DNA of 64,000 nucleotides from Natronolimnohabitans sp. A-GB9. GTDB taxonomy: Archaea; Halobacteriota; Halobacteria; Halobacteriales; Natrialbaceae. Below, piece by piece: positions 44,230-52,529 of this stretch. Made by a program: the position numbers and the translations under genes. Where the stretch lies: assembly GCF_030848565.1 (NCBI RefSeq), contig NZ_JAVDDV010000007.1:1-64000 (forward strand), read 5' to 3'. The notes under the pieces are model-generated. The model searched no databases. It was not told where the DNA came from and saw only the letters and a list, made by a program, of their open reading frames with translations. Each line of letters begins with the position of its first letter. Position 1 is the first letter of the stretch.

Positions 44230-46791
44230 GTGGAGACCCACGTAGTGAGCGATCACGAACCTGGGACCGATCGCTGTCGGCTGTGTGGCGCGGCCGCAGA
44301 CACCACCGCCGACGGGTCGGGTACCGACGGGCCGTTCTGTTCGCGTGGCTGTCGGGAGATCGCCGACGCCCTCGGAACGGCCGACGGCGACGGTCCCGTT
44401 CCGAGCGTGGACGTAGCGGGGCCGGCCACCGACGAGACCGGTGATGAGAGACTCGAGCGAACGTTCTTTCGGGTCGACGGTATGCACTCGGCGCTCTGTG
44501 AGTCCTACCTCGAGGCGGTCGCCGAGAGCCAGGATGGCGTCGCGGACGCGGCGGCCAGTTACGTCACGGAGACGGTCCGGGTCGATCACGATCCGGATCG
44601 CGTCTCCGTGGCCGCCCTCGAGGACGCGCTGACGCGAACCGGCTACACGGCGTATCGTCGCGAGGAGGCCCCAGGCGACGAGACCGACGGGTGCGACGAC
44701 GCGAACACGACCCGTCGGGCCCGTGAGATGAACGGGTTGCGAAAGCGACGCACCGAGGACGTCCTCGAGATGCGTTACATCGTCGGGATCGTTTTCGGCT
44801 CGTTTCTGTTGGTGCCCTATCTTACGGTGTTCTATCCGGTGTATCTCGCCGACTACACCGACTACTGGCTGTTCGGACTCTACGAAGGGGCGTTCGAGAC
44901 GTTCGACGGCTTCCTGTTCCTGCCGCTGTTTTTCGTACTGACCGGTGCCGTCCTCTATCTGACCGGCATGCCGCTGTTGCGGGGTGCATACGTCAGCCTG
45001 AAGCTGCGCCGGCCGAGCACCCACCTGCTCGCGGCGCTGTCGATCGTGGCCGCCTACGCCTACGGGACGCTCTCCTTTTTCGCTCAACGACCCGACATCT
45101 ACTACGACCTGACGATCCTCGTCGCGGCCGTCGTGATGGCCGCAGTCTTCTACGAGGAGACGATCAAACGGCGGGCACTGAACCGGCTGACGGACCTCAC
45201 GGTCTCGCAGGTCGGAACGGCCCGCGTTCTCGAGGACGACGGTACGACCGACGAGGTGCCCGTCGAGGACGTCACGAGCGACGATCGGCTGCTCGTCCGT
45301 GCCGGCGAGCGGGTCCCAGTCGACGGACGGCTCGCCGAGGGAACCTGTACGATCGACGAGGCGATCGTCACCGGCGAATCGCTCCCCGTCTCGAAGACCG
45401 AGGGCGATCGGGTGATCGGGGGCTCGGTCGTCACCGACGACGCCGCGGTCGTCGACGTCAGCGAGCGAACGACGAGCAGCATCGAGGGGCTGACCCGAAC
45501 CGTCTGGAATCTCCAGAGCGTCGACCACGGGGTCCAGCGCCGTGCCGACACGCTCGCCGGACTCCTCCTCCCTGTCGTCGTCGTCGCTGCCATCGTCGTC
45601 GGTCTCGTGTCCGCGTCGACCGACGCAACCACGATAGAGAGCGCGGCGGCCGTCCTCCTGGCGATCGTCGTTATCAGTCCGTGGGCGCTCGGCCTCGCGA
45701 CTCCCTGCTCGATCGCCTCGAGCGTCCGCGACGCGCTCGAGCGTGGGATCGTCGTCTTCGACGAGAGCGTTTTCGAACGGCTGCGCGACGTCGACATCGT
45801 CGTCTTCGACAAGACTGGAACGTTGACGACCGGCGAGATGCGCGTCCTCGAGGCCGACGCACCCGAGGACCTGTTGCGGGCGGCAGGCGCGATCGAACAA
45901 CGTGCGTCGCATCCAGCGGCGGCGGCGATCGCGGACGCCTATACGGGTTCCGACGGTCCCGACAGCAACGAAGACTCCCGGGGGCCCACCGACGACCCGA
46001 CGCGGTCCGATGGCGGCATCACCGACGAGCCGATCTCGGGACCGGTCCGTGAGTTCGAGCGCCACGCGACCGGCGTCGAGGCCACCGTCGACGGGCATCG
46101 CGTCCTCGTCGGCCATCCCGATCTCTTTCGCGAACGCGACTGGATCCCCGAGGACGGCCTCGAGGAGCGGATCACCGAGGCTCGGACTGAGGGACATCTA
46201 CCCGTCCTCGTCGGCCGGGACGGTCGGGCGGAGGGGCTGGTCGTCGTCGGCGACGAACCCCGAACTGGATGGGCGGAGACGGTGACGGCACTGGCCGAAA
46301 GCGGCGTCGACGTCGTCGTGCTCACCGGGGATGACGACGCCGCGGCGAGTCGATTCCGAGAGCACTCGGCGGTAACACACGCCTTCGCGAACGCCTCGCC
46401 GGCTGCCAAGACGGCGGCGATCCGCCGGCTCGGCGACGGAAAGCGAGTGGCGATGGTCGGCGACGGAACCAACGACGCGCCGGCGCTTGCGGCGGCTGAC
46501 CTCGGTATCTCACTGGGTGGCGGGACGGCGCTGGCCGCCGACGCGGCCGACCTCGCGATCGTCTCTGATGACCTCGCCGCCGTCGAACGTGCCTTTGCGC
46601 TCGCGCGAAACGCCCGACGACGCGTCGTCCAGAACCTCGGGCTGGCGCTTGGTTACAACGCGATCGTCGTCCCCGTCGCGCTGGCCGGCCTGTTGAGCCC
46701 GCTTGTCACGACGGCTGCGCTGGCCGTCAGCGGCCTGCTGATCGCCGCGAACTCCTCGCGGTCGCTGCTCGAGGACGAACCCGATCGCTAA
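44230..46791 (+). CDS. P1B-type metal ATPase with atypical SPW motif
   Basis: An 853-aa pump. The N-terminal TRASH/CcoI-like cysteine module is CRLCG then FCSRGC. A degenerate HMA domain follows (VDGMHSALC, with the first Cys replaced by Ser87). There are eight predicted helices, TGES, the phosphorylated DKTGT (Asp527), SHPAAAA for P1B nucleotide binding and GDGTNDAPALAAAD. The helix-6 metal motif is SPW (483-485) in ISPWALGLATP, instead of CPC, CPH or SPC, so the metal is uncertain. The N-terminal module resembles FixI/CcoI copper pumps. The start is GTG; another GTG five codons later (44245), behind GGTGGAG, is a fair alternative. Confidence 0.88.
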   Translation: METHVVSDHEPGTDRCRLCGAAADTTADGSGTDGPFCSRGCREIADALGTADGDGPVPSVDVAGPATDETGDERLERTFFRVDGMHSALCESYLEAVAESQDGVADAAASYVTETVRVDHDPDRVSVAALEDALTRTGYTAYRREEAPGDETDGCDDANTTRRAREMNGLRKRRTEDVLEMRYIVGIVFGSFLLVPYLTVFYPVYLADYTDYWLFGLYEGAFETFDGFLFLPLFFVLTGAVLYLTGMPLLRGAYVSLKLRRPSTHLLAALSIVAAYAYGTLSFFAQRPDIYYDLTILVAAVVMAAVFYEETIKRRALNRLTDLTVSQVGTARVLEDDGTTDEVPVEDVTSDDRLLVRAGERVPVDGRLAEGTCTIDEAIVTGESLPVSKTEGDRVIGGSVVTDDAAVVDVSERTTSSIEGLTRTVWNLQSVDHGVQRRADTLAGLLLPVVVVAAIVVGLVSASTDATTIESAAAVLLAIVVISPWALGLATPCSIASSVRDALERGIVVFDESVFERLRDVDIVVFDKTGTLTTGEMRVLEADAPEDLLRAAGAIEQRASHPAAAAIADAYTGSDGPDSNEDSRGPTDDPTRSDGGITDEPISGPVREFERHATGVEATVDGHRVLVGHPDLFRERDWIPEDGLEERITEARTEGHLPVLVGRDGRAEGLVVVGDEPRTGWAETVTALAESGVDVVVLTGDDDAAASRFREHSAVTHAFANASPAAKTAAIRRLGDGKRVAMVGDGTNDAPALAAADLGISLGGGTALAADAADLAIVSDDLAAVERAFALARNARRRVVQNLGLALGYNAIVVPVALAGLLSPLVTTAALAVSGLLIAANSSRSLLEDEPDR

Positions 46792-46938
46792 CCGGCGGGC
46801 CGTCGGCGATCCGCATTCGCTGTGGCAACCACCGTTTGATAGGGTTGTTCGACGAACGACCCGTATGTTCGCGTTCGCGTGTCGAGCCGACGTCGAGGCC
46901 AGCCAGACAGCATCCGCATTCGCTCGAGGTGGCCGTTG

Positions 46939-47475
46939 ATGGCCCGCGTGCTCGTCTGTTATGCCACGAGTGAGGGACAGACGGCGACGATCGCCGAACG
47001 AATCGGTGACGTGCTCGCGACCGACGGCCACGACACGGATCTCGTCCACGCGAAACACCCACCATCGGGGCTCGATCCGGGCGAGTACGACGGCGTGGTC
47101 GTCGGCGCGTCGATCCACATGGGATCGCACCAGACCGCCATCGACCAGTTCGTTCGTGATCACCGGACGACGCTGAATCGATGCCCGTCGGCGTTTTTCT
47201 CCGTGAGTCTGACTGCAGCCCACCCCGATCCGGCCGATCGGGAGCCCGTTCGGGAGATCCTCGAAGACTTCCTCGAGGAGACTGGTTGGGACCCGGACAC
47301 GACGCTGCTCGTCGGGGGTGCGCTGAAATACAGCGAGTACGGCCTGCTGAAACGGTTCCTGATGCGACGGGTCGTCGGGAAGGAAGGCGGAGATACCGAC
47401 ACCTCCAGGGACTACGAGTACACCGACTGGGAGGAAGTCGAGGCGTTCGCCCACGACTTTGCGACGCTGCTGTGA
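46939..47475 (+). CDS. flavodoxin-fold protein, HemG-like
   Basis: A 178-aa protein. It has the FMN phosphate loop region VCYATSEGQTATIAERIGD, then DGVVVGASIHMGSHQTAIDQF and a late GGALKYSEYGLLKRFLMRRV, which matches menaquinone-dependent protoporphyrinogen IX oxidase HemG (flavodoxin_5). It would oxidise protoporphyrinogen or act as a related quinone-linked flavoprotein. ATG 46939 is chosen because the flavodoxin strand starts at MARVLVCYATS. Confidence 0.8.
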   Translation: MARVLVCYATSEGQTATIAERIGDVLATDGHDTDLVHAKHPPSGLDPGEYDGVVVGASIHMGSHQTAIDQFVRDHRTTLNRCPSAFFSVSLTAAHPDPADREPVREILEDFLEETGWDPDTTLLVGGALKYSEYGLLKRFLMRRVVGKEGGDTDTSRDYEYTDWEEVEAFAHDFATLL

Positions 47476-47500
47476 TGCGGTGTCGAGCGCGGTCGTCGGT

Positions 47501-47581
47501 AAAACGGTCTACGTCCGTCGTTCCCGACGCGACCGCGACCCCTGCGGTCGTGCCGGCAAATCGGTACCGGAGACCGTATCA
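47501..47581. repeat. MITE-like inverted-repeat element, degenerate copy 3
   Basis: On the minus strand it begins TGATACGGTCTCCGGTACC (47581 to 47563), supplies the TGA stop of the Mrr-like gene, carries a GACCGCAGGGGTCGCGGTC hairpin, and ends near GTAGACCGTTTT (about 47501). It is more diverged than the 55850 and 59780 copies. Confidence 0.45.
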
Positions 47582-48940
47582 GACGATGCCGACCGACCCC
47601 ACGACGAAGAGGACGGCAAACAGCGCCGCGAGGACGACACCGACCGCGAGGGGAACGTTCTCTCTTGCCTTCTCGTGGAGCGCCATCTCGTCGTACTCCG
47701 CGCGGAAGGCCTCGAGGTTGTCCTCGTCGTAGAAGTACTTCGTCTTCAACGCGAACCGTTCGGTCACGGCACAGCCGGTACAGACCGGTTCGCCCTCGAT
47801 TCGCTCCGTCTCGATGTGGTCCTCGCAGTTGATACTGCCGCAGTTGGCACAGTAGGTGAGCGTCCCCGCTCCGGTCCCACAGTGAACGCACTCCTCGAGG
47901 TCGTTTCTCGTGGTCGACCGCGAGGGGCCGGCGGCGTAGTACTCGTAGCGGTAGTCGTACTCGCCAAGCGGGAGCCGCGACCGGACGGAGGGAAGATAGA
48001 CGGGATCGATCTGGTGGACCATGACGTCGGACCGAGAGGGCGTACAGGTCTTCTCGTAGTCGACGTTGTTGTCGCCCGTATAGTGGACCGTCGTCGTGTG
48101 TGCCTGTCGTAGCCGCTCGACCGCCCACTCCTTGTACTCCGTCTCGGTCTGGCCGAACCGCTTGCGCTCGACCGCGTCGAACGTCCGCTCGAGGTTCCGA
48201 CGCTCGTCCTCGAGGTCGATCCGGGGTGCGTTGGGCGTCGCCACGAGCGACTGGACCTCCCCGTCGGGAACCCGCGGTGTGTCGCGGGCAGCGTGGATCA
48301 CCAGGTCGTTCGTCTCGTCGACGCGGTGGATGACGCCGACGGACGTCTCGAACGTCGCGTTCGTCCGTGCAGTGACCGTCACCGTCGGCTCGAGTTCGAG
48401 GCGCGTTTCCGGCGTCGGAATCGTCGCGGCCTCGAGGTTGTCGATCTCGCGGACGGCCTCGAAGACCGGGGCGTCGCGGCTGGCGGTGGGATGAGTCGGG
48501 CGCAACGCCTCCTCACAGAGGATCTCGATCCGGCCGTTGTAGAGGTCCATCCCGATCTCTTCGCCGATCTCCCGGAGGTCCTGCCCGTCGAGTAGTTCGA
48601 CGCCGCCATCGACTCGCGCCCCCAACTCGTCGGCGTACTCGCGTGCCGGTCCAGTAAAGCGGCCGGTCGTTACCACCATGCCCCGAACCGGCCCATCGTA
48701 GTCGTAGGTCGCGACCGCGGAGTGGAGTTTCTGGATGACCGGACGGCTCACCGAGTCCGTATGCTTACATTCGACGACGACTGCCCGGCGACGGCCGTCG
48801 ACGACCTCCTCCATCAGGATGTCCCGTCCCTCGTCGGCCGTCCGCGGCGACTGCCGAACGTTCTCGTACCCGAGGTGTCGAAACACGTCCTCCATCAGAT
48901 CCTCGAACTCGTAGCCCGAGAGTTCGTCGAGTATCGCCAT
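47579..48940 (-). CDS. Mrr-like restriction endonuclease with zinc ribbons and membrane anchor
   Basis: A 453-aa protein. The N-terminal Mrr-type PD-(D/E)xK nuclease (about 1-125) has FEDLMEDVFRHLGYENVRQS, the catalytic Asp in EGRDIL, VVECKH (ExK) and VSRPVIQKLHSAV. A middle region of about 230 residues is unassigned. A double zinc ribbon (ECVHCG, YCANCGSINCEDH, CTGC) follows, then a C-terminal helix (VPLAVGVVLAALFAVLFVVGSV) that probably anchors it in the membrane. No methylase partner is near, so a modification-dependent (type IV) nuclease or a non-defence DNA role are both possible. Confidence 0.78.
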   Translation of the reverse strand: MAILDELSGYEFEDLMEDVFRHLGYENVRQSPRTADEGRDILMEEVVDGRRRAVVVECKHTDSVSRPVIQKLHSAVATYDYDGPVRGMVVTTGRFTGPAREYADELGARVDGGVELLDGQDLREIGEEIGMDLYNGRIEILCEEALRPTHPTASRDAPVFEAVREIDNLEAATIPTPETRLELEPTVTVTARTNATFETSVGVIHRVDETNDLVIHAARDTPRVPDGEVQSLVATPNAPRIDLEDERRNLERTFDAVERKRFGQTETEYKEWAVERLRQAHTTTVHYTGDNNVDYEKTCTPSRSDVMVHQIDPVYLPSVRSRLPLGEYDYRYEYYAAGPSRSTTRNDLEECVHCGTGAGTLTYCANCGSINCEDHIETERIEGEPVCTGCAVTERFALKTKYFYDEDNLEAFRAEYDEMALHEKARENVPLAVGVVLAALFAVLFVVGSVGIV

Positions 48941-49059
48941 CGCGTTCACGCTGACCTAGATATCGAACCGACGATAGTGTTTTGGCCCACGCGTCGTCGA
49001 GAGTCGGAAGCCGTTGCCGGGCCTGCAACTACTTTCATCGCGTCCGTCGTCGAACGGCT

Positions 49060-49497
49060 ATGGCGACCGACCCCGACGATCTCGAGTTAGACGATGCCGA
49101 GGAAACGGCCCTCCACGAGATGCAACTCGGTATCGAGTATATCCACCGGGCGTACGGCTCCCTCCTGGAGTTTCACCATCAACTCGGCCACGCGATGGAC
49201 CGGATGAGCGACGCCGAAGACGCGCTCCGGGAGGCCGGCCACGAAGAGTGGGCCGACGAACTCCGTGACGAGCACCTTCCCGCGGGTGCGATCAGCGACC
49301 AGTGGACGTTCGAACTCGTCGAGGAGTTCTCGAGTGAGTTCCTCGAGGAGACCGCCGCCTTCGAGGACGAAGTCAGAACGGAGTTGGCCGACGGTATCGA
49401 CCACGTGACCGAACGCCGGCAAAAACGACGGCTACGCGAGCGCGCGGCAGACGGCGACAGCGAGGAGCCGTCCACGGACGCGCCGAACGACGGCTGA
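49060..49497 (+). CDS. conserved haloarchaeal acidic helical protein
   Basis: A 145-aa very acidic, all-helical protein starting MATDPDDLELDDAEETALHE. The central part (LGIEYIHRAYGSLLEFHHQLGHAMDRMSDAEDALREAG) is His-rich and helical. The C-terminus is a charged tail. I cannot assign a family beyond a haloarchaeal conserved hypothetical. The ATG at 49060 is chosen because upstream in-frame sequence is basic and unlike a halophile protein. Confidence 0.65.
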   Translation: MATDPDDLELDDAEETALHEMQLGIEYIHRAYGSLLEFHHQLGHAMDRMSDAEDALREAGHEEWADELRDEHLPAGAISDQWTFELVEEFSSEFLEETAAFEDEVRTELADGIDHVTERRQKRRLRERAADGDSEEPSTDAPNDG

Positions 49498-49651
49498 GAG
49501 CGGTCTCGGCTGTCGTCTGCTCATACTGTTGGACAGCACTATTCGACGATCGGTCGCGCCAGTGGTGATAGACGTGGACCCCGCCCTCGAGAGCGAACCG
49601 ATCGCGCCCAGCGAGTCAACACGTCAGTGGAACGCCCTCGCTGGGACCGTC

Positions 49652-51040
49652 CTAGTCGCGGTACGTCGCTGCGTCCGTTTCGGTGTCGTCCGGCCGCTCG
49701 TTCGGTTCTCCTTCCCCGGCTGTCTCCATCTCACTCTCACGGTCCACCTCGGCCGCTTCGGCCGTCTCGAACGCGTCGAACCCGTCGGTCGACGTCTCCG
49801 TGTCGCGATCGAGATCGGTACCGGTGTCGGAATCGTCGCCGGCGTCGGCGTCCGGACGCTCGTCGCTTGCCTGGGTGGGCCGAAGGGAGGGTGGTTCGTA
49901 GACGTAGGCGATCCCCCGATGGTGGACGACGTATCGCTCGGCTCGCCGATCGAAGACGACCGCAGCCCCCACGTCGATCCCGAACTGGACGAGTTCCTCG
50001 AGGGAATCGACGGTCGCGGATTCGGGAGCCGTCGATTCGTTCGCGGTCGTGGCGCCGTCGTCTTCCGTTTCGTCGAACGCGAAGGTGGACTTGGACGCCG
50101 GTAGCCGGACGTTCGTGATCAGTTCCGCATACTCGTCGCGATCGTCCCGATAGGCCAGCCACTCCCGCTCGGCCGCCGTCGGCTCGGGGAGTCGCCACGA
50201 AGCGATCGCCAGGCCGCCGGCTCCAGCCAGCCCGAGCAACGCCACCAGCGGCCCGCCGATCGACCGCAGCGGGCCGACCGTCGCGGGTACCGTCACCGTC
50301 TCGTACTCCTCACGGGTCTCGTCGTACGCGCCGTCACCGCCGTCGACGACTTCGTAGGTGTCGCCGTCGTACTCGAGGTCGACCGTATACTGGTCGCCAG
50401 CGGAGAGAAACTCTCCGTCGATCGTTCCCTCGATTTCTCGATCGATCTCGAGGTAGATCTCGGTCTCGCCGGGACTGGCACCGAGCTCCGCCTCGATCTC
50501 GTCGATCGACGCCGCGACGTCGGTCACGTCGACGGCGAACGCGGCGGTGACGGAGTCGTCCGGGGCGACGGTCGGTTCGCTCGCGGACCCAACCGTCTCT
50601 CGCTGGCTCCAGTAGACGGTCCCGTCCTCGGAATCGACGGCTCGATAGACGAGGTCGACGGATACGTCGACGGCGACGTCCTCGGCGGTTTCTCCCTCGT
50701 AACCGCCGACGAACTCGCCCTCGAGTTCCGGTGTGATCGACGTGTAGTACACCGGTTCGTTCTGGAGGACGGTCCCGTTCGGGAAGACGGCCGTCGACTC
50801 GGTGACGGTCGCCTCGTGGGAGAGCTCTCCGGTCGCAGTCCAGGCGTGCTCGAGTCGCTGGTCGGTCTCCTCGCCAGGGTCGGCGTAGGCGCCGTAGGTC
50901 ACCCACGCTCCCAGCGCGAACAGGAGGACGAAGGCGACTAGGAGTGCGGTTCGATACTCCATCAAGAAGACCCGAACTCGCAGCCGTCGCTCGTGTGCTG
51001 TCTCGTCTGTCTCGTCCGTGTCAGCAGGTTGTGATAGCAT
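49652..51040 (-). CDS. DUF5305 membrane protein linked to signal peptidase
   Basis: A 462-aa protein with an N-terminal transmembrane helix (TALLVAFVLLFALGAWVTYG), an extracellular beta-rich domain of about 220 residues with repeated DVxVDL-type strands, a second helix (PLVALLGLAGAGGLAIASW) and a cytoplasmic acidic C-terminus. It resembles the haloarchaeal DUF5305 family, often found next to S26 signal peptidases. The start codon is 3 nt after the signal-peptidase stop, so the two are co-translated. It may help process or anchor the secreted fibre-like proteins encoded upstream. Confidence 0.75.
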   Translation of the reverse strand: MLSQPADTDETDETAHERRLRVRVFLMEYRTALLVAFVLLFALGAWVTYGAYADPGEETDQRLEHAWTATGELSHEATVTESTAVFPNGTVLQNEPVYYTSITPELEGEFVGGYEGETAEDVAVDVSVDLVYRAVDSEDGTVYWSQRETVGSASEPTVAPDDSVTAAFAVDVTDVAASIDEIEAELGASPGETEIYLEIDREIEGTIDGEFLSAGDQYTVDLEYDGDTYEVVDGGDGAYDETREEYETVTVPATVGPLRSIGGPLVALLGLAGAGGLAIASWRLPEPTAAEREWLAYRDDRDEYAELITNVRLPASKSTFAFDETEDDGATTANESTAPESATVDSLEELVQFGIDVGAAVVFDRRAERYVVHHRGIAYVYEPPSLRPTQASDERPDADAGDDSDTGTDLDRDTETSTDGFDAFETAEAAEVDRESEMETAGEGEPNERPDDTETDAATYRD

Positions 51041-51043
51041 GTC

Positions 51044-52204
51044 TCAGTGACGTTTGAAAGGACGGCTAATCTTCCGACCGCGGTCTCGAACCGATTTGCG
51101 CCTCGAGCGTGGATCCGCTGATCCGAGGAGGAGGCGACCGAGGCCGTACGTTCCGCCGCCAAGCAGCGACACGATCGCCAGGAACGGTACCCAGGGGTGG
51201 ACGTCGTAGAGAACGTCGATGAGCGGCAGCGGCAACACGTGGAGATACCGGTACTCGGTGACGTAGGTCGGGTAGTGTCCGGTCGCTTCGGGTGCCGTTA
51301 TCGACATCGTTACGTCGTCGGTATCGCGCGGTCCGACAGCCGTCCGTTCGGCGTCGAGTGCAACGCGGTCGCTTCCGGCCTCGACGTAGGAAATGATAGG
51401 GACGATGCCACCGTTCGAGACGCTGTATGGGACGTCTTCGGTAGTGCCCTGTTCGATCATCAATGGTTGTTCGGAGTCGAACTCGGCGCTGACGACGCCG
51501 TACGACTGCGTTCCGGCAGGGACGAGCATCGCCCCTGCTGCGGCGACGACGACCAGCAGCGCAAACGTCGCACAGAGCAGTCGCGAGTTGAGGCGTTCGG
51601 TTTCATCGTCACGGGCCAGACGTGATTTGGTGGACGTTTCACGTCGCTCGCGAATCGTCTCGACGACATAAAGGCCGATAGAGAGTCCGAGCACGAGATA
51701 CGCCAGCCCACCGGTTCCATGGAGTGAGTTGATACCGGACGCAGTCGCGAGTCGGACTTGAACGCTCTCGAGGGCGTTACTGGTCACCATCACCCCCGTT
51801 CCGAGAGACGGAACAGTAACGACTTCGTCGGACGGTTGCCAGGCGACTGCGACGATCTGTTCGTCCTGGACGTATGGCTCGTCACCATCTTGATCCGGAA
51901 ATGGATTTGCGTCGCCCCGTGTGACGTAGCCTCGGTCTGTCTCTTCGACTATTCGGTGGGTCGTCAGCCCGCCGCCGTGTAGTTGCTGGGCCTCGAAAAC
52001 GACGACGTCCCCGGGCTCTGGCTGCCCAGCCACGTCACTCGGAATGGCGACGAACCCATCGCCGGTCTCGATCGTCGGTTCCATACTTCCCGTCTCGACG
52101 AACCCGAGGAGAATCGGCTGTCCAAGTATTTGTCCGGCGATGAGTGCGACGAAAACAAGGGCTAGCAGCGCCTGTAGACCCCGTCTTACCCCCCATCGAA
52201 TCAT
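51044..52204 (-). CDS. ER-type signal peptidase I with extracellular C-terminal domain
   Basis: A 386-aa S26B signal peptidase. An N-terminal membrane helix is followed by the catalytic Ser40 in FVETGSMEPTI and His83 in LTTHRIVEETD, replacing the bacterial Lys (archaeal/ER Sec11-SipW type), then RGDANPFPD. After a second membrane helix (GGLAYLVLGLSIGLYVVETI) and a third (LLCATFALLVVVAAAGAML), a C-terminal beta domain and a last helix (WVPFLAIVSLLGGGTYGLG) extend it well beyond Sec11. It lies downstream of two TasA/DUF1102-like genes, the arrangement of SipW-type peptidases dedicated to fibre subunits. Confidence 0.88.
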   Translation of the reverse strand: MIRWGVRRGLQALLALVFVALIAGQILGQPILLGFVETGSMEPTIETGDGFVAIPSDVAGQPEPGDVVVFEAQQLHGGGLTTHRIVEETDRGYVTRGDANPFPDQDGDEPYVQDEQIVAVAWQPSDEVVTVPSLGTGVMVTSNALESVQVRLATASGINSLHGTGGLAYLVLGLSIGLYVVETIRERRETSTKSRLARDDETERLNSRLLCATFALLVVVAAAGAMLVPAGTQSYGVVSAEFDSEQPLMIEQGTTEDVPYSVSNGGIVPIISYVEAGSDRVALDAERTAVGPRDTDDVTMSITAPEATGHYPTYVTEYRYLHVLPLPLIDVLYDVHPWVPFLAIVSLLGGGTYGLGRLLLGSADPRSRRKSVRDRGRKISRPFKRH

Positions 52205-52237
52205 TCGTCACCACCTACAGCAGCTACAGTCACCCAC

Positions 52238-52246
52238 CTATAACAC
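52238..52246 (-). promoter_or_regulatory. TATA box of the signal peptidase gene
   Basis: Minus-strand GTTATAGG, about 34-40 nt before the start at 52204, within a clearly AT-rich leader. It suggests the signal peptidase and DUF5305 genes can be transcribed apart from the fibre-subunit genes. Confidence 0.45.
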
Positions 52247-52286
52247 AGGTTATGTAACTTACCTAATTAAAATATTGCGATTTCTT

Positions 52287-52310
52287 CAATAGGAACAGAC
52301 GTTCCTATTG
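52287..52310. terminator. perfect inverted repeat between fibre genes and signal peptidase
   Basis: Arms CAATAGGAAC and GTTCCTATTG match over 10 bp with a 4-nt loop. On the minus strand the repeat is followed by AT-rich AAGAAATCGCAATATTTTAA. It lies between the 43-aa gene and the signal peptidase gene. It could be a terminator that lowers downstream expression or a protein-binding site. Confidence 0.5.
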
Positions 52311-52395
52311 GAGGCCGATACCTGCGGGCAGCCACAGTTGTCGTACGGTTCCTCATGCCGTCCGGCGATCCCACAGGTAGGTTGTGGGTGTGTCG

Positions 52396-52527
52396 CTACT
52401 GACTGGTGAAGAGTCGCTCCAGTTCCGTGTTGATCGTTTCCCTGTCCAGATCCTGACCATCCAGATCGAACCCGTCGCCATCCATCAGTTCCTCGTAGTC
52501 ACTGAGCGTTGGTGGTGTGTCTGACAT
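52396..52527 (-). CDS. 43-aa acidic small protein coupled to fibre-like gene
   Basis: A short ORF, ATG at 52527 and TAG at 52396, encoding MSDTPPTLSDYEELMDGDG... ending in ETINTELERLFTSQ. It starts 2 nt after the stop of the 52530 gene, so translational coupling is likely. It has haloarchaeal acidic composition, no signal peptide and a predicted C-terminal helix. A short hairpin (CCCACA/TGTGGG) lies just after its stop. It is not a recognised family, but its tight placement in the operon supports it being real. Confidence 0.55.
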   Translation of the reverse strand: MSDTPPTLSDYEELMDGDGFDLDGQDLDRETINTELERLFTSQ

Positions 52528-52529
52528 GA

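Noticed and set aside
44215-46197. 660-residue minus-strand open frame over the P-type ATPase
   Set aside because: It is antisense to a gene with DKTGT and other P-type motifs.
52370-52388. CCCACA/TGTGGG short hairpin as a possible CRISPR repeat
   Set aside because: It occurs once, with no spacer periodicity; noted only as a hairpin after the 43-aa gene.
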